Positions 1 through 7,542 of a stretch of 54,529 nucleotides of DNA are shown piece after piece. A program made the translations under genes and the position numbers. How positions within the stretch are numbered: the stretch's first letter is position 1; the number at the start of each line of letters is the position of its first letter. Origin of the DNA: a virus; IMG/VR virus record IMGVR_UViG_3300009488_000022, positions 1 to 54,529 of that record; one strand, written 5' to 3'. A model generated the notes under the pieces. The model made no database searches, was not told the origin of the DNA, and worked only from the letters and a program-made list of their open reading frames with translations.

Positions 1-1
1 G

Positions 2-793
2 GCGATTGAAAGTGAACTAATTCTTGTCCACTCTGAAACGACCGTCATTGTCTCTGATATAATCGTCATAGATAATGCTATTTCCGATGTGGAGAGCAGC
101 CTTGTCATCGCCAAGAGTGACCTCATCCTGATCTACTCCGATACCACCCACATCGACAGTGATGTGACCGCTCTCGAAGCGGCAGTCTCCGACGTGGAGT
201 CAAGTCTCGTCATTGCCAAGTCTGACCTTGTTGTAATTGAATCCGACACTACCGCTATCGAGAGTGAACTAATCCTCGTTCACTCCGAGACCACTATTAT
301 AACCAGTGACGTCATTGTAGTAGACGCAGCCGTTTCAGATATTCCCGATGATGTGGTTGCGGCATTGCGGGCTATGGCCGTCGGCGAAGTGGCGGCGGCA
401 CTGAGCGGGGATGACCTTACGATCCGCCGGGGTGATAGTTTCAGTGTCGAACTGACCGGCATGGGGGACATCTCTGGCAGGACAAAACTGTGGATTACAG
501 TCAAGGGGGCATTTTCCCAGGCAGATTCGGAGGCGACCTTCCAGATTGAGGAGACTGATGGACTGCTCTACATCGACGGTGATGATGCAGAGACGGCAGG
601 GAACGGCACTCTCACAGTTGATGATGAGGTGGCGGGTAACATCACGGTGACATTGGAGGAAGTGGAGACCGCGCGATTGAGGCCGCATAATTCGCTAGTA
701 TATGATATCCAGGTGCTCGACGATGGCGATGTGACCACATTGGCCGCTGGTGATGCTAGAGTGACGGCAGACGTGACGCGCGCGGTAGTATAG
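2..793 (+). CDS. Repeat tail fibre, C-terminal part (5' end outside window)
   Basis: The frame is open from base 2, so this is the C-terminal part of a longer protein. The first ~115 residues are heptad repeats of the form SDTTxIx/SDLxxIx with aliphatic residues at regular spacing, expected to make a fibrous, probably trimeric, shaft. The last ~125 residues are a compact beta-rich domain (RRGDSF... YDIQVLDDG ... ADVT) resembling the BppU N-terminal/immunoglobulin-like domains of phage baseplate and fibre proteins. The same repeats end the window (53045-54529), so both pieces are probably one gene. Direct joining of the two ends would be out of frame. Role as a virion fibre is inferred. Confidence 0.75.
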   Translation, partial: AIESELILVHSETTVIVSDIIVIDNAISDVESSLVIAKSDLILIYSDTTHIDSDVTALEAAVSDVESSLVIAKSDLVVIESDTTAIESELILVHSETTIITSDVIVVDAAVSDIPDDVVAALRAMAVGEVAAALSGDDLTIRRGDSFSVELTGMGDISGRTKLWITVKGAFSQADSEATFQIEETDGLLYIDGDDAETAGNGTLTVDDEVAGNITVTLEEVETARLRPHNSLVYDIQVLDDGDVTTLAAGDARVTADVTRAVV

Positions 794-826
794 AGTGGAA
801 CAGCTTAATAAACAGGCTTGATTAAG

Positions 827-1192
827 ATGGCGAATCCAACAGGAAAGGGTGGCTGGGAAAAAGGGCAAAGCGGCAATCCAAAGGGGCGGCCCAAGAAAAA
901 CCGGGCGCTCACTGAGATTCTGGCGCGTGGTGGTAGCAAGACCATCGAAGACCGCGACGGCAAGCGGCGTTCAGGCAAGCGCATCGTGGCGCGGTTGCTG
1001 TGGCAAGCGGCGACTACTGGCGTCGTGCAATTCCCCGACGCCAAAGAGACGGTGGTCATCCCCCTCTCAGACTGGCTTGGCATTGTCAAGTTTCTTTACG
1101 GGCACATTGACGGGCCGCCGAAGCAGGCACTAGGCGTGGACTTGCGCGTGGGGCCTGTCGTCTTGCAAGTAAAAGGCTTTGATGAAGTATAG
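827..1192 (+). CDS. DUF5681-type protein, putative terminase small subunit
   Basis: The N-terminus reads GGWEKGQSGNPKGRPKK, the signature of DUF5681 proteins, which usually sit directly before the large terminase and are taken as small-subunit or DNA-binding proteins. The 121-residue product is basic at its N-terminus. I prefer the ATG at 827 over an in-frame TTG at 818 because the family motif begins just after it. It overlaps the large terminase start by 11 bases, as expected for coupled translation. The small-subunit role rests on family and position. Confidence 0.75.
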   Translation: MANPTGKGGWEKGQSGNPKGRPKKNRALTEILARGGSKTIEDRDGKRRSGKRIVARLLWQAATTGVVQFPDAKETVVIPLSDWLGIVKFLYGHIDGPPKQALGVDLRVGPVVLQVKGFDEV

Positions 1193-2465
1193 GTGCTTTG
1201 AGGCTTTTGGCGGCGTCAAGGAATTTGTCAACTACCGTGGCGCTGAGGCCATAGTCCACGGGCCAGCAGAGACAGGCAAGACTATTGGTGCACTTTACAA
1301 ACTGCATACCTGCGCTGCCAAGTATCCCGGCGCGAGCATTGCTATCTGTCGTAAAACACTAGCGAGCACCTACAGCACTGTGCTGGTAACGTTTCAAAAG
1401 AAGGTGCTGGGCAAAGACTCACCGGTTCAGGCTTATGGCGGAGAGAAGCCGCAATGGTTTGATTATCCCAACGGTTCCCGTATCTGGATGACCGGGATGG
1501 ACAAGTCGAGCAAGGTTCTGTCCAGTGAGTTTGACCTGATTTTTGTTAACCAGGCGGGTGAGTTGGAGTTGGGAGAGTGGGAAACCTTGACGACGCGCAC
1601 AACCGGGCGGGCGGGCAACATGCCCTACTCACAGACCATCGGCGACTGCAACCCGGCCTGGCCGACACACTGGATTTACAACCGCCAGTCGCTGCGCCTG
1701 TTCCATTCGCGCCACAGCGAGAACCCGGCGCTGTTTGATCAGGAGACAGGTGAAATTACGGCGCAGGGCCAGCGCGCTATGGCCGTGCTGGAGGCGCTGA
1801 CGGGGCTGCGGCGCACCAGACTGCTGGAGGGCAAGGCGGCGCGGGCCGAAGGTGTGGTATACGAGGCGTGGGATGAAGGCGTGCATCTCATCTATGCCGA
1901 TGCTGTACCAAGGCTGCGCCGCTACGTGGCTGGGCAGGACTGGGGCTATACTCACCCCGGCGTCCTGGGCGTGTGGGGCCTGGATAACGACGGGCGGATG
2001 TATCTGGTGGCGCAGGTATACCGCACCAAGAAGACTATCGACTGGTGGATTGAGCAAGCGCAGGCGCTCGATGAGGAGTTCGGCATAGAGGCGTTTGCAT
2101 GCGATCCATCGGAGCCAGCGTACATTATGCAGTACCGGCAGGCGGGACTGAACGCTGTAGCTGGGTTTAACAAGGTGAGGCCGGGCATTGACGCAGTGCA
2201 GCAGCGGTTGGCAAAGGCAAGCGACGGCCATTCGCGCCTGTTCATCGTGCGCGACAGTTTGCGCCAGGCCGACTTCGTGCTACAATTCGAGAAGCGGCCC
2301 TTTGCCACTGAGCAGGAGTTTCCAGGTTACGTGTGGGCCAACAGAAAAGCCAAGGAGCAACCGGTGAAGGAATTTGACGACGGGCTGGACATGACGCGCT
2401 ATACCGTGGCTCACGTGGACGGGTTGGGGCGGGAGCCGGAGCGAGTGGTGAGGTCGCTGAGATGA
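1182..2465 (+). CDS. terL: Terminase large subunit
   Basis: Packaging motor ATPase and nuclease that cuts concatemers and pumps DNA into the prohead. Walker A is GPAETGKT at residues 27-34. A Walker B-like strand FDLIFVNQAGEL lies near 117-128. The C-terminal RNase H-like nuclease shows the expected acidic residues in GQDWGYTHPG, ACDPSEP and FDDGLD. At 427 residues it is a normal length. ATG 1182 follows AAAAGG at 1171-1176 and is preferred over the upstream TTG. The Walker B region has N-Q-A-G-E in place of the commoner D-E-A pattern, a known kind of variation. Confidence 0.93.
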   Translation: MKYRCFEAFGGVKEFVNYRGAEAIVHGPAETGKTIGALYKLHTCAAKYPGASIAICRKTLASTYSTVLVTFQKKVLGKDSPVQAYGGEKPQWFDYPNGSRIWMTGMDKSSKVLSSEFDLIFVNQAGELELGEWETLTTRTTGRAGNMPYSQTIGDCNPAWPTHWIYNRQSLRLFHSRHSENPALFDQETGEITAQGQRAMAVLEALTGLRRTRLLEGKAARAEGVVYEAWDEGVHLIYADAVPRLRRYVAGQDWGYTHPGVLGVWGLDNDGRMYLVAQVYRTKKTIDWWIEQAQALDEEFGIEAFACDPSEPAYIMQYRQAGLNAVAGFNKVRPGIDAVQQRLAKASDGHSRLFIVRDSLRQADFVLQFEKRPFATEQEFPGYVWANRKAKEQPVKEFDDGLDMTRYTVAHVDGLGREPERVVRSLR

Positions 2466-2710
2466 CAGAAACAGAACTCAGACAATGGTGGCAAACCTTG
2501 GGGCTAGCATTGCAGAGGCAGAGCCTCCCGCGCCTGGATGTACTCGGCATATCGCCAGGAGACGTGCGTGATAGCGTGGAGCAGTTGCTACGCAATAGGC
2601 AAGGATGGGAAAGATGGGAGTTATTCATAGAAGCCGTCTTCGAGATTGGCGAGGACGCATTCGTGAAACTGGCAGGAGCAAACTGCGATGACAGAACAAC
2701 GCTACAATGA
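2462..2710 (+). CDS. Small protein between terminase and portal, unknown
   Basis: 82 residues, starting in the last codon of terL (ATGA overlap) and overlapping the portal start. Mostly helical with several Trp/Leu residues and an acidic middle. No family recognised. Tight overlaps on both sides argue that it is translated in the terminase-portal operon. Confidence 0.65.
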   Translation: MTETELRQWWQTLGLALQRQSLPRLDVLGISPGDVRDSVEQLLRNRQGWERWELFIEAVFEIGEDAFVKLAGANCDDRTTLQ

Positions 2711-4184
2711 GCAAGACCTGGTGGCCTTCGCGGTGTCGTACAACCGCTATGAGATGGCCCGCGCTTTTGGTCAAACAGCCTACGGGGGGGACCGCAACTA
2801 TTACGAGACACTGGGCTATCCCGAGGCCATCGAGTTCGATGACTACCTGGCCCGCTACGAGCGGCAGGACATTGCCGGGCGCATCGTGGACCTACCGGCG
2901 CAAGATACTTGGAAGAAGCCGCCGCTGGTGAGCGAGGACGACCAGACCGAAACCACTTTTGTCCAGGCGTGGGAGGCAATGGTTGACCGCCTGCGCGTGT
3001 GGAGCGCATTGTCCCGCGCCGACAAGCTCAGTGGCATCGGGCGCTACGGCGTGCTGCTGATCGGCGTGCGCGACGGTGACGATCTGGCGGAACCCGTGGC
3101 GCAGGGAAGCCTGAAGCGTGAGCGCGACATTCTCTACCTGCGACCGTTCAGCGAGGGCCAGGCCGACATCAGCACGTGGGACGATAACACCTCCAGCGAA
3201 CGCTACGGCCTGCCAGTGCTGTACGTGATTAAACTGCGCGACGACAAGTCGGCACAGAAGGTGCACTGGACGCGCATCGTGCACCTGGCCGAGAACAAGT
3301 TGGACAGCGAGGTCTACGGCGTCCCCCGTCTCCAGCGCGTGTACAATCGCCTCGACGACTTGATGAAACTGGTCGGCGGATCCGCTGAGGCGACCTGGCT
3401 CGGAATGCGCCCAGGCACAGTATTGACGAACCGCGAGGGCTTCACGCTTCCCCAGGACGATGACAGCAAGGCCGACAGGGAGGCCGAGGTCAAACGCTAC
3501 GCCCACGACCCGCTGCGCTTTTTGATGATGGAAGGCATCGAGGCCAAGCAGATCGGCGCAGGTGAGGTATCTGACGTATCTGGCCCGTTCGATACCGTGC
3601 TCTCCCTCATCTCCGCCGCGTCAGGCATTCCCCAGCGCGTGCTCGTCGGCAGCGCCCAGGGTGAATTGGCCGCCGCCGAATATGATGCCAAGCAATGGGC
3701 GGGCGAGATTACTTTCCGACAAGGCAACTATGCCGAGCCTGAGATACTGCGACCGTTCATCAATCGCATGATCTGGTATGGCGTGCTGCCTGCGCCCGCC
3801 GATGGCTACGACATCGGTACGCTGGAGACCGACGGCATGCGCTACTGGCCCGCGCTTATCGTGATGACCGAGGCGGAGCGGGCAGAGATTGCACAGGCGC
3901 GGGCCAACGCAGCCAAGGCACTCGTCGATCCGGCTACGCTGGCATTGCCGATCACGACAGAGGAGCAACGGGAACTGCTCGGCTACCCGGCAGAGGAAGA
4001 GCCGGAGGCCAAGGAGCCAGAGGAGCCGGAGGAGATGGCAGCCAACGCTGGGATGGTTGAGGCTCAGATTGCGCAGGCGATGGCGAACTACCGCGCAGGC
4101 ACGATCGACGCCGACACGCTGGCGGCGTTCGCGATTGCGGAGTGGGCGGAGGCAATGTCACTGGAGATACAAGGCAATGGATGA
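2688..4184 (+). CDS. Portal protein, DUF1073 type
   Basis: Dodecameric portal through which DNA enters the head. The N-terminal half (YGGDRNYYETLGYP, then YLARYERQDIAGRIVDLPAQ, then GIGRYGVLLIGV) matches the DUF1073/Acb1-like portal family. Its 498 residues are typical. ATG 2688 follows a GGCAGGAG ribosome site. The C-terminal ~80 residues are rich in Glu, Pro and Ala and probably disordered. Position after terL agrees. Confidence 0.9.
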   Translation: MTEQRYNEQDLVAFAVSYNRYEMARAFGQTAYGGDRNYYETLGYPEAIEFDDYLARYERQDIAGRIVDLPAQDTWKKPPLVSEDDQTETTFVQAWEAMVDRLRVWSALSRADKLSGIGRYGVLLIGVRDGDDLAEPVAQGSLKRERDILYLRPFSEGQADISTWDDNTSSERYGLPVLYVIKLRDDKSAQKVHWTRIVHLAENKLDSEVYGVPRLQRVYNRLDDLMKLVGGSAEATWLGMRPGTVLTNREGFTLPQDDDSKADREAEVKRYAHDPLRFLMMEGIEAKQIGAGEVSDVSGPFDTVLSLISAASGIPQRVLVGSAQGELAAAEYDAKQWAGEITFRQGNYAEPEILRPFINRMIWYGVLPAPADGYDIGTLETDGMRYWPALIVMTEAERAEIAQARANAAKALVDPATLALPITTEEQRELLGYPAEEEPEAKEPEEPEEMAANAGMVEAQIAQAMANYRAGTIDADTLAAFAIAEWAEAMSLEIQGNG

Positions 4185-4425
4185 GGAAACTACTTACTAT
4201 GGATTTACCATCGCTGGTGGTGGCGGGATAGTCAATTGGATTGTTCCTGCCGCTGAGTTTAAGCTAATGAATCGAGACAATCGCCAAGGCCGCGACGGGA
4301 TGTATGATGTTTTTGTATACTCACTTAAAGAAGCATTGCCAGTGGAGATATATGTGAACTGGCCCCTTGTTGCCTGGACACAGTTCTACAAAGTACAACC
4401 GGAGTGGGCGGAGGCGACGCAATGA
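4177..4425 (+). CDS. Small conserved-position protein, unknown
   Basis: 82 residues, overlapping the portal by 8 bases and the minor head gene by an ATGA. Begins MDEETTYYGF and contains alternating hydrophobic strands (IVNWIVPAA, VEIYVNWPLVAW), so it is probably a small beta protein. No family recognised. Placement among head genes suggests a head or connector accessory role, which is inference. Confidence 0.6.
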   Translation: MDEETTYYGFTIAGGGGIVNWIVPAAEFKLMNRDNRQGRDGMYDVFVYSLKEALPVEIYVNWPLVAWTQFYKVQPEWAEATQ

Positions 4426-4961
4426 CCGCTGGCGCGACCAACTACCGTAACGGCATCCGCTCCGCCGTCCGGGGCTACTGGCTCAGCGCCTTTGACAGTT
4501 ATCAGTTTTACGACGCGATGGATGCTGCGATCCGTAATGGCCTGACGCTCGCTCAGCATGAAGGTGCCGCCGCCTGTGGCGTGCTGCCGGCGGAATTATC
4601 GCCGACAGAGCGGGCGGCGCTGGCCCAGGCAATTGCAAACGAGGTGGGCCATATTGACGCTTTTGCCGCTGAGGTCGAAGCGGGCAATAAGGCCAACGGC
4701 GGCAAGCTCGGCCCGTTACACGCGCGGGCGGAAGCGTGGATACTAAGATACAAGGACGTGGCTAATCAGGCAAAGGTTTCTGCCTGCGGAGACCAAAAGT
4801 TGATGTGGGTGCACCAGGCACTCGGAGCGACAAAGAAACCCTGCGGCACGTGCAAGTACAAGCTGAACCGCAAAGTCAAGCGCGCCAGTTATTGGCAGCG
4901 GGTAGGAGTGAGGCCGCAGAACCCGCCCAACTCCTATTTGGAGTGCGAGGGCTGGGCCTGA
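4422..4961 (+). CDS. Minor head protein (SPP1 gp7 / Mu F-like)
   Basis: Head morphogenesis protein expected to sit near the portal. Residues ~120-178 carry the family's cysteine-containing C-terminal region: LMWVHQALGATKKPCGTCKY, KVKRASYW, PPNSYLECEGWA. ATG 4422 overlaps the preceding stop, with GGAGG about 11 bases upstream. The reading frame stops at TGA 4959-4961 just after LECEGWA. Related proteins, as I recall them, continue with another Cys-X-Cys and a short tail. The next 20 codons in the same frame look like that tail, so the protein may be truncated or read through. Confidence 0.82.
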   Translation: MTAGATNYRNGIRSAVRGYWLSAFDSYQFYDAMDAAIRNGLTLAQHEGAAACGVLPAELSPTERAALAQAIANEVGHIDAFAAEVEAGNKANGGKLGPLHARAEAWILRYKDVANQAKVSACGDQKLMWVHQALGATKKPCGTCKYKLNRKVKRASYWQRVGVRPQNPPNSYLECEGWA

Positions 4962-5024
4962 CTGTGCGACCTGGTGCCGACCGACGCACCGATGAGCAGG
5001 GGTCCCCTGCCAAGGCTACCGTAA
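4962..5024 (+). other. In-frame continuation of the minor head protein after TGA
   Basis: Twenty sense codons in the same frame follow TGA 4959-4961 and end at TAA 5022-5024. They read LCDLVPTDAPMSRGPLPRLP, which resembles the usual C-terminal tail of the family. The TGA falls where I would expect a Cys codon (Cys-X-Cys before D-L). This could be a recent nonsense change, a sequencing error, or genuine readthrough. Confidence 0.5.
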
Positions 5025-5042
5025 AATAACAGGAGGAACTAA

Positions 5043-5270
5043 ATGCCAAGATACTCGACAGGACAAGCCAAACAACCTGACAAGCTCAATCAACGCTTTT
5101 CATTCACCGGCAAGCTACGCGGCGCCGATGTGCTGCGCCGGCTAGTGGAGGTGTGCGGATACGATCTCCTGCGCCGGACGCTCGACGAGTGGGAGGCCGC
5201 AGAGATGCAAATACGTAAGGCAGCAGAGAAGGAGTCTACGCGCCGCAAGGCGAAAAAGGCCAGCAGTTAA
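5043..5270 (+). CDS. Small basic protein in head operon, unknown
   Basis: 75 residues preceded by an excellent AGGAGGAA ribosome site. The sequence is strongly charged, with a C-terminal Lys/Arg/Glu-rich helix (EMQIRKAAEKES). No family recognised. Confidence 0.65.
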   Translation: MPRYSTGQAKQPDKLNQRFSFTGKLRGADVLRRLVEVCGYDLLRRTLDEWEAAEMQIRKAAEKESTRRKAKKASS

Positions 5271-5274
5271 GCGA

Positions 5275-5397
5275 ATGACACCTGACCGCTGGCGCTCTCT
5301 GTGCGAAACCATACACCGCATACTCATCATCTTGGATGACTGGCTGTGCCAGGAATTCGGCTTCTCCCGCAAGGCGCGGGGGAAATATGCAGCGTAA
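5275..5397 (+). CDS. Very small ORF, 40 residues
   Basis: Starts four bases after the previous stop (MTPDRWRSLCETIHRIL...) and ends just before a strong promoter. It is amphipathic with several Trp, Cys and Leu residues. There is no clear ribosome site of its own, so translation would depend on reinitiation. No function assigned. Confidence 0.4.
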   Translation: MTPDRWRSLCETIHRILIILDDWLCQEFGFSRKARGKYAA

Positions 5398-5404
5398 TTG
5401 ACTC

Positions 5405-5434
5405 TTGACAAAACATACGTAACTGTGGTATACT
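5405..5434 (+). promoter_or_regulatory. Plus-strand promoter, 18-base spacer class
   Basis: TTGACA at 5405-5410, 18-base spacer ending CTGTGG, TATACT at 5429-5434. The same arrangement recurs at 49471-49500. Expected start is near 5441, in front of a leader that contains a terminator. Confidence 0.85.
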
Positions 5435-5440
5435 AGAGAC

Positions 5441-5530
5441 AATCGAATAACAGGGTCCGCTATCCGAGGATGGTCCGCCCGCTTTTTTGGGACAGCGCAA
5501 GCTTGCCCGCGAAAGCAGGCTTTTTCTTTT
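5441..5530 (+). ncRNA. Leader RNA ending in an intrinsic terminator
   Basis: The ~90-base stretch between the promoter at 5405 and the gene at 5544 has no ORF. It contains TATCC-GA-GGATG and GGTCC repeats and ends in a terminator. It is either an attenuator controlling the head genes downstream or a free short RNA. Confidence 0.5.
5499..5530 (+). terminator. Rho-independent terminator in leader
   Basis: Stem AAGCTTGC (5499-5506) pairs with GCAGGCTT (5515-5522), one G-T pair and an 8-base loop. It is followed by T-rich sequence to 5530. It lies only ~14 bases before the next start codon and ~90 bases after a strong promoter. Confidence 0.75.
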
Positions 5531-5543
5531 GTGGAGGTGATAG

Positions 5544-5876
5544 ATGGCACTGGAAACATTGACCGCGCAGACCGCCAGTAGGACAGGAGCACAGATCGCC
5601 CTCCAGGCAGTCACAACCGCAGGGGGATTTGAGTTCCCCAACACCGGACGTACCCTGCTCGTCGTCAACAACGACGCCGGGGCGCTGGCGCTCAACTTTA
5701 CGATCGTGAGCACGGTCGACGGTGAGGCGGTAGCCACGAAGGACGTTTCAGTGGATGCCTCGGAAGAGTGGGTTATCGGTCCGTTTCCGGTCGAGTTTTA
5801 CAATGCCGCCGACGGCAACGTGGACGTGGCCGTGGACGCCGACCTGGCCAGCGGCGTGGCGGTCATCAAGTTCTAG
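5544..5876 (+). CDS. Small beta-rich virion protein
   Basis: 110 residues, ATG preceded by GGAGGTGA. Alternating hydrophobic strands (TLLVVNNDAG, LALNFTIVSTVDG, WVIGPFPVEFYN, GVAVIKF) and no Cys suggest a compact beta-sandwich like head decoration or fibre-tip proteins. It is the first gene after the leader and terminator at 5499-5530. Function inferred from fold impression and place only. Confidence 0.7.
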   Translation: MALETLTAQTASRTGAQIALQAVTTAGGFEFPNTGRTLLVVNNDAGALALNFTIVSTVDGEAVATKDVSVDASEEWVIGPFPVEFYNAADGNVDVAVDADLASGVAVIKF

Positions 5877-5878
5877 CG

Positions 5879-6154
5879 ATGTACAGAGTAGTAACTGAAG
5901 TCGCACTCGAAGACCTGGAGGCGCAGGTCAACCGGTTGCTCGGCGAGGGCTGGCAGCCGTTGGGCGGCGTGGCGACGTTCATGCTAGGGCCGAGCCAGCA
6001 CTTCGCGCAGGCACTACTCACATTTGTACCTGAACAACCGACTGACCAGGAAGAGCCGCCGGAGGACCTGCCTGCGCAGGCAGGGGTAGCGACCGAGAGC
6101 GACCAGCCGGGGCCGAGGCTGATGATGCCGGGCGGTGGCGATGGGGCGGTATGA
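5879..6154 (+). CDS. DUF1737-like protein
   Basis: 91 residues. The first ~45 (YRVVTEVALEDLEAQVNRLL, then EGWQPLGGVA) fit the DUF1737 pattern of short proteins with a V/LxxLExxVNxLLxEGWxPxGG core. The rest is Pro/Glu/Gly-rich and probably disordered. ATG 5879 lies two bases after the previous stop. Biochemical role unknown. Confidence 0.7.
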   Translation: MYRVVTEVALEDLEAQVNRLLGEGWQPLGGVATFMLGPSQHFAQALLTFVPEQPTDQEEPPEDLPAQAGVATESDQPGPRLMMPGGGDGAV

Positions 6155-6356
6155 CAAGCGCGGCGGCGGCGATCAACTGGCCTACGGCGAGACGGTTGAC
6201 GGTGACGAAAAGCCCCTTGCCGTGTCTACGCGCGGGGAATTGCATGTGCTTGACAGTTCCCTTAACCACGACTTATTGCGGCAAATACTGGTAGAGTTGC
6301 GAGCGATTAACGTGCACTTGCTCGCCATAACGGACGAACGAATCTTGGGGGAATGA
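6141..6356 (+). CDS. Small protein, unknown (virion gene block)
   Basis: 71 residues from ATG 6141 (MGRYDKRGGGDQ). Charged N-terminus and a Leu/Ile-rich C-terminal helix (LLRQILVELRAINVHLLAI) that could form a coiled coil. Overlaps both neighbours by a few bases. No family recognised. Confidence 0.6.
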   Translation: MGRYDKRGGGDQLAYGETVDGDEKPLAVSTRGELHVLDSSLNHDLLRQILVELRAINVHLLAITDERILGE

Positions 6357-6358
6357 CA

Positions 6359-6907
6359 ATGCAGATCGAGGACGGCGGCGGTTCAGGACGACGGGCTACG
6401 GTTGACATTGAGCAGCGGCTCGATGTGCACGCGGTTACGGCGACGGCGGAGCACAGCGTCAACCACAACGACGGTGAGGCATATCATCTACTGTTTGCCC
6501 AGACACCAACAGCGGCTAACGATTGCTTTTTGTATATGAAAAACAACAGCAACAACAAAGACATCTGCATTGAGGGCATTTGGTTTCGCGTAGCTTCTGC
6601 CGAGCAAATAGTAATGAAGATGGGCGATACGGGCACGACCTCGGGCGGAAGCGCGGCGACGCCTGCCAACCTAAACGCAGGCTGCGGCAAGGTGGCCGAC
6701 GGTACATTTGAGACGGGCAACGACATCACCGGCCTGAGCGGTGGCGTTACGATTGAGAAGTATTGGCTCGCCAATACAGCGACGCAGCACTATAACTTTG
6801 AGCAAGATATCATCATACCCAAGAACGGCGTATTCACGATGTGCGCCGCCACGGGCGCGGTGGCCGTCGCCGGCACGGTGGTCTTTAATTTTCACTCGGC
6901 CGACTGA
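6359..6907 (+). CDS. Virion structural protein, glycine-rich N-terminus
   Basis: 182 residues. ATG 6359 sits 6-7 bases after GGGGGA; an in-frame ATG at 6353 is too close to it. The N-terminus (IEDGGGSGRRATVDIEQRL) is the kind seen in small phage fibre or decoration proteins, followed by a beta-rich domain. It overlaps the next gene, which begins similarly (TDGAGTGRSAKVSDQ), so the pair may be diverged duplicates. Exact virion site unknown. Confidence 0.65.
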   Translation: MQIEDGGGSGRRATVDIEQRLDVHAVTATAEHSVNHNDGEAYHLLFAQTPTAANDCFLYMKNNSNNKDICIEGIWFRVASAEQIVMKMGDTGTTSGGSAATPANLNAGCGKVADGTFETGNDITGLSGGVTIEKYWLANTATQHYNFEQDIIIPKNGVFTMCAATGAVAVAGTVVFNFHSAD

Positions 6908-7542
6908 TGACAGTTAAGACCGTCGCAACGGACGGCGCGGGCACAGGCAGGAGCGCAAAGGTCTCGGATCAATTCGCTCTCCTCGTTTCCGACGTGGGCT
7001 GCCCGCCGTTAATGCAACAAAAGAACCGCGTGTTCCGCCAATACTTGACCGACGACGGCACGGCATCGGGCAGCGAGGACATGGTAGTGAACGGCAGTAC
7101 AACCGCCGTTGAGTTTTGGGTGAAGGCTGACAATAACGACGATCGTTACATAACGACCCTGAGCTTCATCATCGCAGACGTCAATGCAACACTCAACGAA
7201 TTTGGAAACGTGACAGCACTGACGAACGGATGTCAATTATACTATGAGACGCTGGCGCAGACTACCATCATACACAGTACACTCAAAACAAACTTTGACT
7301 TTGTACGGCTATGCCTGGGGCAACCCGCTTTCGGAGACGCTACGACAGCGTTCAGGGCCAGCAACGTGGTAGGCAATAGCGAGGGATACCTTCCCGTGCT
7401 AGACCTGCGGCGACTAGTGCCGCCATTCGGCATCAAGTTAGATCGTGGCACGACGCAGCGACTAGTGCTGAAAGTGCGAGACGATTGTACAGGCGTAGAT
7501 GGATTTGATTGCATTGCTTACGGATTCGACAGGTTTGAATGA
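6907..7542 (+). CDS. Virion structural protein, second of a related pair
   Basis: 211 residues with an N-terminus like that of the preceding gene, then a beta-rich domain. It begins at an ATGATGA cluster over the previous stop and ends overlapping the DUF2213 gene start. No enzyme motif seen. Probably a head-associated decoration or fibre protein, by position. Confidence 0.62.
   Translation: MTVKTVATDGAGTGRSAKVSDQFALLVSDVGCPPLMQQKNRVFRQYLTDDGTASGSEDMVVNGSTTAVEFWVKADNNDDRYITTLSFIIADVNATLNEFGNVTALTNGCQLYYETLAQTTIIHSTLKTNFDFVRLCLGQPAFGDATTAFRASNVVGNSEGYLPVLDLRRLVPPFGIKLDRGTTQRLVLKVRDDCTGVDGFDCIAYGFDRFE

Noticed and set aside
2242-3009. 255-residue minus-strand ORF over terL and portal
   Set aside because: Shadow ORF in GC-rich coding sequence; terminase and portal motifs define the real strand.
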